The translations under genes were made by a program, and so were the position numbers. The notes beneath the pieces were generated by a model, which worked only from the letters and a program-made list of their open reading frames with translations, did not search any database and was not told where the DNA came from. This document shows, piece after piece, positions 1 to 7,692 of a stretch of DNA of 64,000 bases (position 1 is its first letter; every line of letters starts with the position of its first letter). The DNA comes from JBBQYD01 sp942493075 (GTDB lineage: Bacteria; Verrucomicrobiota; Verrucomicrobiia; Limisphaerales; UBA8199): assembly GCA_942493075.1 (NCBI GenBank), contig OW818681.1:6470778-6534777 (forward strand), written 5' to 3'.

Positions 1-1
1 C

Positions 2-442
2 GGCAACACGCGCCAGTGCGGTTGTGGAGGTCGCGGTTGCCTGGAGACGCTTGCATCGCAAAAGGGGCTGCTGCAAAGTTTCAAGGAATCCAAGCCCAAG
101 GCAGGTGGAAGCTGGCCTGAACTGATGGCTCATGTGCGGAAGCACGGATTAGAACCGTGGCTGAAACCGGCCCTGGAGGCGAGCGCGGCGGTCATCGCGG
201 GGGCGCTTAACGTGCTCGGCATCCGGCGGGCGGTTATCACGGGCAGTTTGGCGGAGATGCCAGAGGAGATCGGCAGTTTTTTAGCGGAACAAATCAGGAA
301 TGGCGCCCTGTGGGGGCGCTTCGGTGAAGTAGAGGCAACCACCGCGCCCCATCGTAGGGCTGCGGGATTGGTGGCAGCCGGGATAGATCGTCTGCTGCTG
401 CCCGAGAAAGAACCAACAAGCAACTGGAAGGCGAAACCATGA
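2..442 (+). CDS. ROK-family protein (sugar kinase or repressor), 3' part only
   Basis: The gene enters from the left edge. In frame from base 2 it reads through the cysteine-rich ROK signature CGCGGRGCLE (about bases 17-46), which binds a structural zinc in ROK repressors and glucokinases. The rest matches the C-terminal lobe of the family: AVIAGALNVLGIRRAVITGS is the usual segment leading to the last ATP-binding strand. An ATG at 125 is internal, because the zinc motif lies upstream of it. The stop overlaps the araB start by ATGA (439-442), so the two are translationally coupled and this protein probably controls or feeds arabinose metabolism. The N-terminus is missing, so an XylR/NagC-type regulator with a DNA-binding head cannot be told from a plain sugar kinase. 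Confidence 0.85.
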   Translation, partial: GNTRQCGCGGRGCLETLASQKGLLQSFKESKPKAGGSWPELMAHVRKHGLEPWLKPALEASAAVIAGALNVLGIRRAVITGSLAEMPEEIGSFLAEQIRNGALWGRFGEVEATTAPHRRAAGLVAAGIDRLLLPEKEPTSNWKAKP

Positions 443-2124
443 GCAAGTACTCAATCGGACTGGATTACGGAACCAACTCGGTCCGTGCATTGATAGTGGA
501 TGTGAAGAACGGGCGCGAAATAGCTGCCGCGACTTGGAACTACGCGCACGGCACACAGGGGGTTATTCTTTCACGGGACCCAAACCTGGCGCGTCAGCAT
601 CCGCAGGATTACATCGATGGCGCGGAGATCACGATACGCAAAGCGTTGAGCGAAGCGCGAAAACAGGTCAAAGGTTTTTCTCCCGCTCAAATCATCGGGA
701 TCGGTGTGGATACGACCGGGAGCACACCCCTGCCGGTGGACGAGCGGGGTGAACCGCTGGCTTTCCAGAAGAAATTCGCCAAGAACCCCGCTGCAATGGC
801 CTGGCTCTGGAAAGACCATACCAGCATTGCCGAGGCGGTTGAGATCACGCAACTGGCAAGAAAGGAGCGTCCGCAATACCTGGCCAAATGTGGTGGCACC
901 TACTCCAGCGAATGGTTCTTTGCAAAGATACTGCATTGTCTGCGGACCAGCCCGGAAGTCTTCAACGCGGCCCAGACCTGGGTTGAACTGGCCGATTACG
1001 TTCCAGCCGCACTCACCGGCACGCAGGCGCCGGATAAGATGACGGCAGGTATTTGCGCCGCCGGCCATAAAGCGATGTATCACGAAAGTTGGGATGGATA
1101 CCCGGACGCTGAGTTTCTCGGAAAACTTGATCCCAAGCTGGGTGAATTGCGGAGCCGGTTGTGTTCGCGTGCCGCTGCGGTGGACCGTGCGGCGGGCAAA
1201 CTGACTCCTCAATGGGCGAAGCGGACAGGTCTGCCGGAAGGCATCCCAGTGGCTGTGGGCGCTTTTGATGCGCATCTCGGTGGTGTGGGATCGGGGATTG
1301 CCCCTGGAACGTTGGTGAAGATCATCGGCACAAGCACCTGCGACATGATGGTGGTACCTTTGGATGGAAAACTGGCGGATGTGCCGGGCCTTTGCGGCAT
1401 TGTGCCGGGCAGTATTTTACCAGGCTACTATGGTTTGGAAGCTGGCCAATCGGCAGTGGGCGACATTTTTAACTGGTTCGTGAATTACCTGCAACCGCTC
1501 GGAAAGAAAGTCGGGACTCATGAAGCGCTCAGCCTGGAGGCGGCCAAACTCGCTCCCGGTGAATCGGGTTTGCTGGCGCTGGATTGGAACAATGGCAACC
1601 GCACGGTGTTGGTCGATCAACGTCTGACAGGGCTGTTGTTGGGCCAAACCCTCTATACGACTCCGGCGGAAATATACCGGGCATTAGTTGAAGCAACGGC
1701 TTTCGGAGCGCTGACCATCATCAATCGCTTCGAGGAATACGGTGTGAAAGTCGAGCAGGTGGTTAATTGCGGCGGCATCGCGGAGAAGAACCCGCTTGTG
1801 ATGCAGATATACGCGGATGTCACGGGGCGTCCGATCAAGATCTCGCGTTCGGGGCAGACCTGCGCGCTCGGCTCAGCCATTGCCGGAGCGGTGGTGGCGG
1901 GGAGGAAGGCAGGCGGCTACGATGATTTTCCGTCAGCCCAAAAGGCGATGACCGGGCTGAAGCCCAAGGTATTCAAGCCGAATCCCAAGGCGCACGAGGT
2001 TTACAAGAAGCTCTATGTCCAGTATCGCAAGCTGCACGATGCCTTCGGCACACCCGAAGGTGATGGCAAGCTATATGGTGTCATGAAGGCGTTGTTGGAA
2101 ATCCGTCAAGCCGCACGGCAATAA
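439..2124 (+). CDS. araB: L-ribulokinase
   Basis: It phosphorylates L-ribulose to L-ribulose 5-phosphate with ATP in the cytoplasm, the second step of L-arabinose catabolism. At 561 residues it matches AraB (about 565). Features of the FGGY kinase fold are visible: the N-terminal phosphate loop GLDYGTNSVRALIVD (about residues 7-21), GVDTTGSTPLPVD near residue 93, the conserved GAFDAHLGGVGSG near 275, and NCGGIAEKNPLVMQIYADV in the C-terminal ATP lobe. The ATG overlaps the preceding ROK stop by 4 nt, and araD begins 4 nt downstream, giving a tight operon. No arabinose isomerase gene (araA) is visible in the window; it may lie upstream. Confidence 0.93.
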   Translation: MSKYSIGLDYGTNSVRALIVDVKNGREIAAATWNYAHGTQGVILSRDPNLARQHPQDYIDGAEITIRKALSEARKQVKGFSPAQIIGIGVDTTGSTPLPVDERGEPLAFQKKFAKNPAAMAWLWKDHTSIAEAVEITQLARKERPQYLAKCGGTYSSEWFFAKILHCLRTSPEVFNAAQTWVELADYVPAALTGTQAPDKMTAGICAAGHKAMYHESWDGYPDAEFLGKLDPKLGELRSRLCSRAAAVDRAAGKLTPQWAKRTGLPEGIPVAVGAFDAHLGGVGSGIAPGTLVKIIGTSTCDMMVVPLDGKLADVPGLCGIVPGSILPGYYGLEAGQSAVGDIFNWFVNYLQPLGKKVGTHEALSLEAAKLAPGESGLLALDWNNGNRTVLVDQRLTGLLLGQTLYTTPAEIYRALVEATAFGALTIINRFEEYGVKVEQVVNCGGIAEKNPLVMQIYADVTGRPIKISRSGQTCALGSAIAGAVVAGRKAGGYDDFPSAQKAMTGLKPKVFKPNPKAHEVYKKLYVQYRKLHDAFGTPEGDGKLYGVMKALLEIRQAARQ

Positions 2125-2128
2125 ACCT

Positions 2129-2833
2129 ATGGTCTCGCAACTCAAAGAAGCGGTTTGTGAAGCCAACCTGGCATTGGTCCGGGAAGGGCTCGTCATTCAG
2201 ACATGGGGCAACGTGAGCGGGGTGGACCGTGAACGAGGGGTGATGGTGATCAAGCCTTCCGGTGTGCCCTATGACCGGATGAGGCCCGAACACATGGTCG
2301 TAGTGTCCCTGTCCACAGGGGAAGCAGCTTCGGGGCAGTTAAAGCCGAGTTCGGACACACCGACGCACCTGGTATTATATCGGGCTTTTAAGTCGATTGG
2401 CGGGGTGGTGCATACCCATAGTCTGCAGGCCACTTCGTGGGCACAAACCTGCCAGAATGTGCCTGCTCTTGGCACCACGCACGCTGATTACTTCTACGGG
2501 CCGATTCCATGCACCCGGCAGCTTACTCCCGAGGAGATCGAAGGCGATTACGAGGCGCGTACTGGCGATGTGATCGTGGAAACCTTTGCCGGGCGAGATC
2601 CGTTGGAGTGTCCTGCGGTGCTGGTTGCGAGTCATGGGCCGTTTGCGTGGGGCAAAACAGCGGCGGATGCCGTTCATAACGCGATTGTCCTGGAGAATGT
2701 TATCCGCATGGCGCGAGAAACTTTAGCAGTTTTTCCTTCCGCAAAGCCGATGCAAAAGGTATTGCTCGATAAGCATTTTTTCCGGAAGCACGGGCCGGGT
2801 GCCTATTACGGCCAGGCGGTGCCGGAAAAGTGA
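2129..2833 (+). CDS. araD: L-ribulose-5-phosphate 4-epimerase
   Basis: A class II aldolase-fold epimerase that converts L-ribulose 5-phosphate to D-xylulose 5-phosphate, which enters the pentose phosphate pathway. The 234-residue length fits AraD. The zinc ligands and catalytic residues can be placed: Asp76 in KPSSDTPTH, His95 and His97 in VVHTHS, and His169 in LVASHGPFAWG. These agree with the E. coli enzyme numbering to within two residues. It starts 4 nt after araB, so the two are cotranscribed. Related fucA-type aldolases are less likely given the araB partner and the GNVSG motif at residues 27-31. Confidence 0.93.
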   Translation: MVSQLKEAVCEANLALVREGLVIQTWGNVSGVDRERGVMVIKPSGVPYDRMRPEHMVVVSLSTGEAASGQLKPSSDTPTHLVLYRAFKSIGGVVHTHSLQATSWAQTCQNVPALGTTHADYFYGPIPCTRQLTPEEIEGDYEARTGDVIVETFAGRDPLECPAVLVASHGPFAWGKTAADAVHNAIVLENVIRMARETLAVFPSAKPMQKVLLDKHFFRKHGPGAYYGQAVPEK

Positions 2834-2878
2834 AAGTCAGACTTGGGAGAAACGAGAAACGAACAACAGAACAGATCT

Positions 2879-4024
2879 ATGCAAGCAACAAACTATTGGA
2901 AAAGCCTGGTGCCGGTACTGGCTGGAGCGGTGCTCCTGGCCGGGTGCTCGAGCTTCAAGCCGGCCTCGCCGGATAACGTCACAACTCAGACTTTCGGCAA
3001 GCTGCCGGATGGGCGGGATGTGCACCTGTTCACGCTTCGCAATAGCAAGGGTACCGAAGCGCGCATCATGAACTATGGCGGCATCATCGTCTCGCTGAAG
3101 GTGGCTGATCGCAACGGCAAGTTAGGTGATGTGGTGCTTGGCTATGACAAACTGGATGGGTACCTCAAGGAAACTCCTTATTTTGGGGCGATGATCGGTC
3201 GTTATGGCAATCGTATCGCCAAGGGCAAGTTCACGCTGAACGGCAAGGACTACACATTGGCAGTCAATAACGGTCCGAACGCCCTGCACGGCGGCATCAA
3301 GGGTTTTGACAAGGTGCTGTGGTACCCGACCATCATGACCCGCGTCGATGGCCCGTCTCTGAAGCTGCAATACACCAGTGTGGATGGCGAGGAAGGCTAT
3401 CCTGGCAACCTCAACGTGACCGCGATTTACACCCTCACCGAGGATAATGCCATCAAACTGGAATACACCGCCACGACCGACAAAGACACTGTGGTGAACC
3501 TCACCCAGCATTCCTACTTCAACCTGGCAGGCAAGGGCGACATCCTCGGCCATGAAGTCATGATGCCTGCCGATCGTTTCACCCCCGTGGATGAGACGCT
3601 CATTCCCACCGGCGAGTTGAAGCCTGTTGAAGGCACGCCGTTCGATTTCCGTAAACCGACCACCATTGGCGCACGAATTGAACAGGCGGATGAACAACTC
3701 AAGTTCGGCAAGGGTTACGACCATAATTGGGTGTTCTCCAAAGCCACTGGCCAGTTCACAACGTTGGCTGTGGTTACGGAACCGACCACCGGACGCATGC
3801 TCGAAGTGCTCTCCACCGAGCCTGGTTTGCAGTTCTATTCGGGCAACTTCCTCGATGGCAAGCTCGTGGGTAAGAACGACTGGGCTTACCAGTTCCGCCA
3901 CGGGTTCTGCATGGAACCCCAGCACTTCCCGGATTCACCGAACCAGCCGAATTTCCCGACCGTGGTGCTGAAACCCGGCCAGGTTTACAAGAATACAATC
4001 ATGTTCCGTTTCTCGGCCAAGTAA
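2879..4024 (+). CDS. galM: Aldose 1-epimerase (mutarotase), lipoprotein form
   Basis: It interconverts alpha and beta anomers of aldoses. The body is GalM-like, with GAMIGRYGNRIAKGKF (Arg/Asn sugar contacts), NNGPNALHGG, LTQHSYFNLAG carrying the catalytic His, GKGYDHNW and a late Glu/Gln-rich C-terminus. The ATG at 2879 gives a typical lipoprotein signal: a hydrophobic stretch ending in LLAGC with the lipid-bearing Cys at residue 23. A TTG at 2843 extends the frame but would spoil the signal peptide. Export makes this an extracytoplasmic mutarotase that prepares sugar for uptake. It lies 45 nt after araD in the same direction and is followed by a clear terminator, so it probably ends the arabinose operon. 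Confidence 0.9.
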   Translation: MQATNYWKSLVPVLAGAVLLAGCSSFKPASPDNVTTQTFGKLPDGRDVHLFTLRNSKGTEARIMNYGGIIVSLKVADRNGKLGDVVLGYDKLDGYLKETPYFGAMIGRYGNRIAKGKFTLNGKDYTLAVNNGPNALHGGIKGFDKVLWYPTIMTRVDGPSLKLQYTSVDGEEGYPGNLNVTAIYTLTEDNAIKLEYTATTDKDTVVNLTQHSYFNLAGKGDILGHEVMMPADRFTPVDETLIPTGELKPVEGTPFDFRKPTTIGARIEQADEQLKFGKGYDHNWVFSKATGQFTTLAVVTEPTTGRMLEVLSTEPGLQFYSGNFLDGKLVGKNDWAYQFRHGFCMEPQHFPDSPNQPNFPTVVLKPGQVYKNTIMFRFSAK

Positions 4025-4040
4025 GAGCAGACTCTTTCAC

Positions 4041-4071
4041 GCCCCGGTTGCACCCGCAGCCGGGGCTTTTT
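4041..4071 (+). terminator. Rho-independent terminator after the araBD-galM operon
   Basis: A 7-bp GC stem (GCCCCGG at 4041-4047 with CCGGGGC at 4060-4066) is followed immediately by five T residues. It lies 17 nt after the galM stop. Confidence 0.85.
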
Positions 4072-4135
4072 GTTGTCAGCCCGAAGCAGATTTCCCTTCC
4101 CCGTCTCGCTCCAATTGCCAATTATAGAGCAGCCC

Positions 4136-5155
4136 ATGAATATACTGAACCGAATCGTTGTAGCCGGATTCTTAATGGCGTGTGCTGTTTCAGCAGTGGC
4201 CCAGTCTCACCTGGTTTTCCAAGGGAAAGCCGGCCCGGGGAAGGGGAAACACGTGGTGCTCATAGCAGGTGACGAGGAGTATCGGTCCGAGGAAGCGATG
4301 CCGATGCTCGGGCGGTTGCTCGCTGAACGGCATGGATTCACATGCTCGGTTTTGTTTTCCATCAATCCAACGGATGGCACCATCAACCCTGACATAGCCA
4401 CCAATATCCCGGGCATGGCAATGCTCCAAACCGCCGATGTTTGTGTCCTGGCGATCCGTTTTCGCGAGCTGCCGGATGCGCAGATGAAGTATTTCGCGGA
4501 GTACCTGGATTCAGGCAAGCCGATCATCGCGCTGCGGACCAGCACACACGGCTTTGCCTACGAGCGCAACAAGCAGAGCAAGTATGCGCGGTTCGATTGG
4601 CGCAGCAAGGAATGGCCAGGTGGATTTGGACAGCAAGTGCTAGGTGAAACCTGGATGAGTCACCATGGCGTTCATGGGAAAGAAAGCACGCGTGGAGTCC
4701 TCAACACAAACCTGACCAATCACCCTGTCCTGCGCGGGGTCGCTGACATTTGGGGGCCAACGGATGTCTATGGGATTGTCCATCTACCTGCTGATGCGCA
4801 GGTATTGGTTTGGGGCCAGGTCCTTGCGGGAATGCAACCGATCGATCCCCCTGTGGAATCCAAGAACCGGCCGATGATGCCGTTGATCTGGACCCGGGAG
4901 TATCGGGGCAGCTCGGGTAAAACCAACCAGGTGCTGACCAGCACGATTGGTGCAGCGGTTGACCTGGAGAACGAAGGACTGCGCCGGTTGTTAGTGAACG
5001 GAGTCTATTGGGCCGCCGGGCTGAAGAAGCAGATACCCGCTCAAGCTGACGTATCCTACGCGGCTCCGTATAAACCTTCCTGGTTCGGGTTCGGAAAACA
5101 TCAACCAGGCCTTAGGCCGAGTGATTTTGCGAAAACGGAGGGCGAAGCAAAGTAG
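4136..5155 (+). CDS. Secreted ThuA-like domain protein
   Basis: The ATG at 4136 gives an N-terminal signal peptide (MNILNRIVVAGFLMACAVSA, cleavage after an Ala-Gln region). It is preferred over upstream starts that would place charged residues ahead of the signal. The body begins HVVLIAGDEEYRSEEAMPML, the opening of the ThuA/glutamine-amidotransferase-like fold found in Verrucomicrobiota and Planctomycetota, often linked to sugar breakdown. RTSTHGFAY and SHHGVHG are histidine-containing motifs near residues 140 and 176. The exact substrate is unknown. It is transcribed separately from the arabinose operon because a terminator intervenes. Confidence 0.8.
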   Translation: MNILNRIVVAGFLMACAVSAVAQSHLVFQGKAGPGKGKHVVLIAGDEEYRSEEAMPMLGRLLAERHGFTCSVLFSINPTDGTINPDIATNIPGMAMLQTADVCVLAIRFRELPDAQMKYFAEYLDSGKPIIALRTSTHGFAYERNKQSKYARFDWRSKEWPGGFGQQVLGETWMSHHGVHGKESTRGVLNTNLTNHPVLRGVADIWGPTDVYGIVHLPADAQVLVWGQVLAGMQPIDPPVESKNRPMMPLIWTREYRGSSGKTNQVLTSTIGAAVDLENEGLRRLLVNGVYWAAGLKKQIPAQADVSYAAPYKPSWFGFGKHQPGLRPSDFAKTEGEAK

Positions 5156-5170
5156 AAGAGTTTTAGTCTC

Positions 5171-5287
5171 TGAAGAGGCCTGGGCGCATGGGGTGCTCCT
5201 CCTTGCAAAGGCCCGGAGGGGCTCCAGGGGTTGGAGGAAGGAGTCCATCCGGTTTGATTCAATACTTCCAAAAGCCCAGGCCGCTTC
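5171..5287. other. Long inverted repeat between convergent genes
   Basis: TGAAG-A-GGCCTGGGC at 5171-5185 pairs with GCCCAGGCC-G-CTTCA at 5274-5288, giving a 14-bp stem with one mismatch around about 88 nt of GC-rich, partly self-complementary sequence. There is no T-run, so it is not a simple terminator. It may be a structured RNA, a palindromic repeat or a folded 3' end shared by the two converging transcripts. Confidence 0.4.
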
Positions 5288-5406
5288 AAAAACCGTTCTC
5301 GCTCTAGCCGCTGATGAACAACGGCACCAGCACAGGACAAGGGGGAGAAGAATCTGTCCGCGTGATGGTGCCGTGTCTTGCTCATGACTCTCAACCTCGA
5401 GCAAAG

Positions 5407-5934
5407 TTATTGTGCCACTGGTGCTTCCTGCTCAGCGGGGGCTGGTTCGCCAGGAGCCCTTTGACCCCGTTGCCCACCAGGACGCGATGGCATCAATTCC
5501 TGCCGCGTGATCTGCCCATCCCCATTCTTGTCCAAGGCCGTGAGTGCGGTGCTGGCACCGGTGATTTCCTCGGCACTGAGTGCGCCGTCGCTGTTCGCAT
5601 CCAGGGCTTTTACAATCGGCGATGCGAATTTTGGCCGTTTATTGTTATCCATGGCTGGGGCGCCTTCCGGCGGCTGCGGTGTCATTTCATCGGCGCTCAA
5701 CTGTCCGTCGCTGTTCTTGTCGAGTGCTTTCAGGGCGGCAGGTGCGTTGGAGATTTCTGTAGCCACGAGAACGCCGTTGGTATCGGCGTCAAGCGCCTTC
5801 AGAACAGGATCCATGGGCATGCCACGTCCGTGGCCACCGCCCGGACCACCGCGCCGGGGACCACCTTGATTTTGAGCAAAGGCCAGAGAACCCGCGAGGG
5901 CGAGACTGACCAGTATTAGTAATGTTGTTTTCAT
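5407..5934 (-). CDS. Secreted EF-hand calcium-binding protein
   Basis: The start at 5934 gives a signal peptide (MKTTLLILVSLALAGSLAFA) and has GGAAGG upstream; the longer in-frame start would bury it. After a Gly/Arg-rich stretch come four EF-hand loops with Asp at loop positions 1, 3 and 5 in most cases: DADTNGVLVATE, DKNSDGQLSADE, DANSDGALSAEE and DKNGDGQITRQE. They are arranged as two pairs separated by a Pro-rich linker. The tail is rich in Gly, Pro, Ala and Gln. It probably binds calcium in the periplasm or outside the cell; a partner is not evident. It is a single gene, convergent with the ThuA-like gene. Confidence 0.85.
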   Translation of the reverse strand: MKTTLLILVSLALAGSLAFAQNQGGPRRGGPGGGHGRGMPMDPVLKALDADTNGVLVATEISNAPAALKALDKNSDGQLSADEMTPQPPEGAPAMDNNKRPKFASPIVKALDANSDGALSAEEITGASTALTALDKNGDGQITRQELMPSRPGGQRGQRAPGEPAPAEQEAPVAQ

Positions 5935-5972
5935 CGAACTACCTTCCAGTTTGGCGGAAACGCATGCTGGCA

Positions 5973-6671
5973 TCATGCGCGCGTTCCACCGCAGGGGTTG
6001 TTTTTGTTGCCAGTCCGAAAGAATCGTGGGTCAGGTGAGCATACCTCGCTCGCGTGGGCCTCGGGATAATAGCCCAGGTATGCGCGGTCCAACCGGCGCA
6101 GATAAATCTCCAAATCGGCCAGCCCGGCGCCGTGCGGTGGATTCTGCTTCCAGCCTTCCGATGCCGGATTGCGGAGGGTTTTCAGAATCGCCCCCAGCAG
6201 ATCGCGGATCTCAAAAGGCTTCTGGAGTGTGGCTGCCAGACGGGGCAGTTCGTCATTTCCTTCGGCAAACGAGTGAACATCCGCCGATACGAGAATGACC
6301 GGCAACGGGGCTCCCGCCAGCCGCAAACGTTTCACCAGCTCCCGGCCGGTCATCCGTGGCATCTCGTGGTCTGTGATCAAGAGATCATAATCGCGCGTCC
6401 GCAGTTCTTCCCAGGCCGCCTGCCCGTCCTCCGCAGTGGTGACCGCGTAACCAGCGCGCTCCAGGTGCACCCGCACGCAGTACCTCATAGATTCGCTGTC
6501 CTCCGCGAAGAGAATTCGCGCCGGGTCCGCAGCTTCCGCGGGTGTTCCCGCCGGTTGTTGGTCTCGCTTTTGCATCCCGCGTTTACTAACACCGCCCGGT
6601 TCGACTGGTTCCCCGATTTGGGACGAATCAGGGCAAGAATGGGATGAACGAAACGTTTCAGTAAGGATCAT
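5973..6671 (-). CDS. Single-domain response regulator receiver
   Basis: A CheY-like receiver spans about residues 51-170. The acidic pair is in ILFAEDSES, the phospho-acceptor is Asp101 in LLITDHEMP, the Ser switch residue is in VILVSADVH, and the conserved Lys is in LQKPFE. No DNA-binding output domain follows; the last 60 residues are unassigned. The start codon overlaps the stop of the upstream LytTR regulator by ATGA (6668-6671), so the two are translationally coupled. An internal Met at residue 33 is a possible alternative start. It may act as a phosphate sink or adaptor for the same sensor as its neighbour; no kinase lies beside them. Confidence 0.8.
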   Translation of the reverse strand: MILTETFRSSHSCPDSSQIGEPVEPGGVSKRGMQKRDQQPAGTPAEAADPARILFAEDSESMRYCVRVHLERAGYAVTTAEDGQAAWEELRTRDYDLLITDHEMPRMTGRELVKRLRLAGAPLPVILVSADVHSFAEGNDELPRLAATLQKPFEIRDLLGAILKTLRNPASEGWKQNPPHGAGLADLEIYLRRLDRAYLGYYPEAHASEVCSPDPRFFRTGNKNNPCGGTRA

Positions 6672-7504
6672 AGATTCTCCAATCGTTGTCGCACCTCGCG
6701 CACACCGCAGGTCAGCGAAAACTCCCGCCCGTTCTTGAGCGTGACTATTCGGCCGCGATGACGTCCATGTCGCACCTGTTTCACAAAACCCAGGTTGGCT
6801 ATTAATGAACGGTTCAAACGCAGAAAGCGGGCGGACGGCAGTTTCTCTTCCAGGCTCGTCAGGCTCTCCCTGAGCACATGAGTCGCGGTGCCCACATGCA
6901 CGATGGCGTAGTTCGCTGCGGCCTCGATGTAATCAATCTCTTGAACATCGAGGAAAGTGGTTCGATCACCGGCGCGCACCGAGATGCGCTCAGCCCCTTC
7001 AATGGGATTCTTTTCGGAAGCCAACGATGAGTTCAGATCAGGCTGACGGCTCGCCATCTGATCCCGCGCCCGTTGAAACGCCTCGCGAAAACGGGTGACC
7101 GAGAACGGTTTCAATAGATAATCCACAGCACGGACCTCAAAGGCTTCAAACGCATGCTGAGAATAGGCGGTCACGAAAATCGTTAACGGCCGGTCAACTG
7201 GGGCCAAAGCTCGCATCGCCTCGATACCGCTCAACACAGGCATTTGAACATCAAGGAACGCGAGGTCGGGGTGCTGTGCTTGTATGGCCTCCACCGCTTC
7301 ATGCCCAGTCTCGCATTCAGCAATGATCTGGGCGTCAACCTCAAGGGCTAGCATCTGACGCAGCCGCGCCCGTGCTAGCGGTTCGTCATCGGCGATCAGC
7401 ACCCGAATCCTCATGGCACCCGAAGCAATCTGTGGCTTGGCTGAGCGGTTGCCCGTGCCGTCCACCCGGCTCTCACCTGCGTTTATATTGTCCGTGCCGC
7501 TCAT
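6668..7504 (-). CDS. LytTR-family response regulator
   Basis: The N-terminal receiver starts MRIRVLIADDEPLARARLRQ (Met at 7414), with the phospho-acceptor in LAFLDVQMP 55 residues further on, Thr in IFVTAYSQHAFEAFE and Lys in YLLKPF. The C-terminal LytTR DNA-binding domain contains DYIEAAANYAIVHVG, HVLRESLTSLEEKLP and FLRLNRSLIANL, the family hallmarks. It is therefore a transcription regulator of the AlgR/LytR class. The ATG at 7504 is given as the start; the ATG at 7414 would remove 30 low-complexity residues and is also plausible. No LytS-type histidine kinase is adjacent. It is divergent from the Gfo/Idh gene at 7693. Confidence 0.88.
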   Translation of the reverse strand: MSGTDNINAGESRVDGTGNRSAKPQIASGAMRIRVLIADDEPLARARLRQMLALEVDAQIIAECETGHEAVEAIQAQHPDLAFLDVQMPVLSGIEAMRALAPVDRPLTIFVTAYSQHAFEAFEVRAVDYLLKPFSVTRFREAFQRARDQMASRQPDLNSSLASEKNPIEGAERISVRAGDRTTFLDVQEIDYIEAAANYAIVHVGTATHVLRESLTSLEEKLPSARFLRLNRSLIANLGFVKQVRHGRHRGRIVTLKNGREFSLTCGVREVRQRLENL

Positions 7505-7559
7505 AACTTCTGAGCGCAAGATGGCAGGCCGGTGAAGAGTCGGCCTCAGATTTGGTGCG

Positions 7560-7599
7560 AATCGGGGAATTTATGGAACGAACCCCGATTTCTCCGGGG
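7560..7599 (+). promoter_or_regulatory. Two mutually exclusive small hairpins in a leader region
   Basis: AATCGGGG (7560-7567) can pair with CCCCGATT (7583-7590), while the same CCCCG (7583-7587) can instead pair with CGGGG (7595-7599). They lie about 95 nt before the Gfo/Idh start. The arrangement looks like an attenuator or switch, but the stems are short and chance is possible. Confidence 0.2.
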
Positions 7600-7692
7600 T
7601 GGAGTTCGCGTTGAATGCCCTAGCCACTGGCGCCAGCCACGCGCAGCGATTCAATCATTGACACGGAGGCAACTCCGAAAATACTGGGGTAC

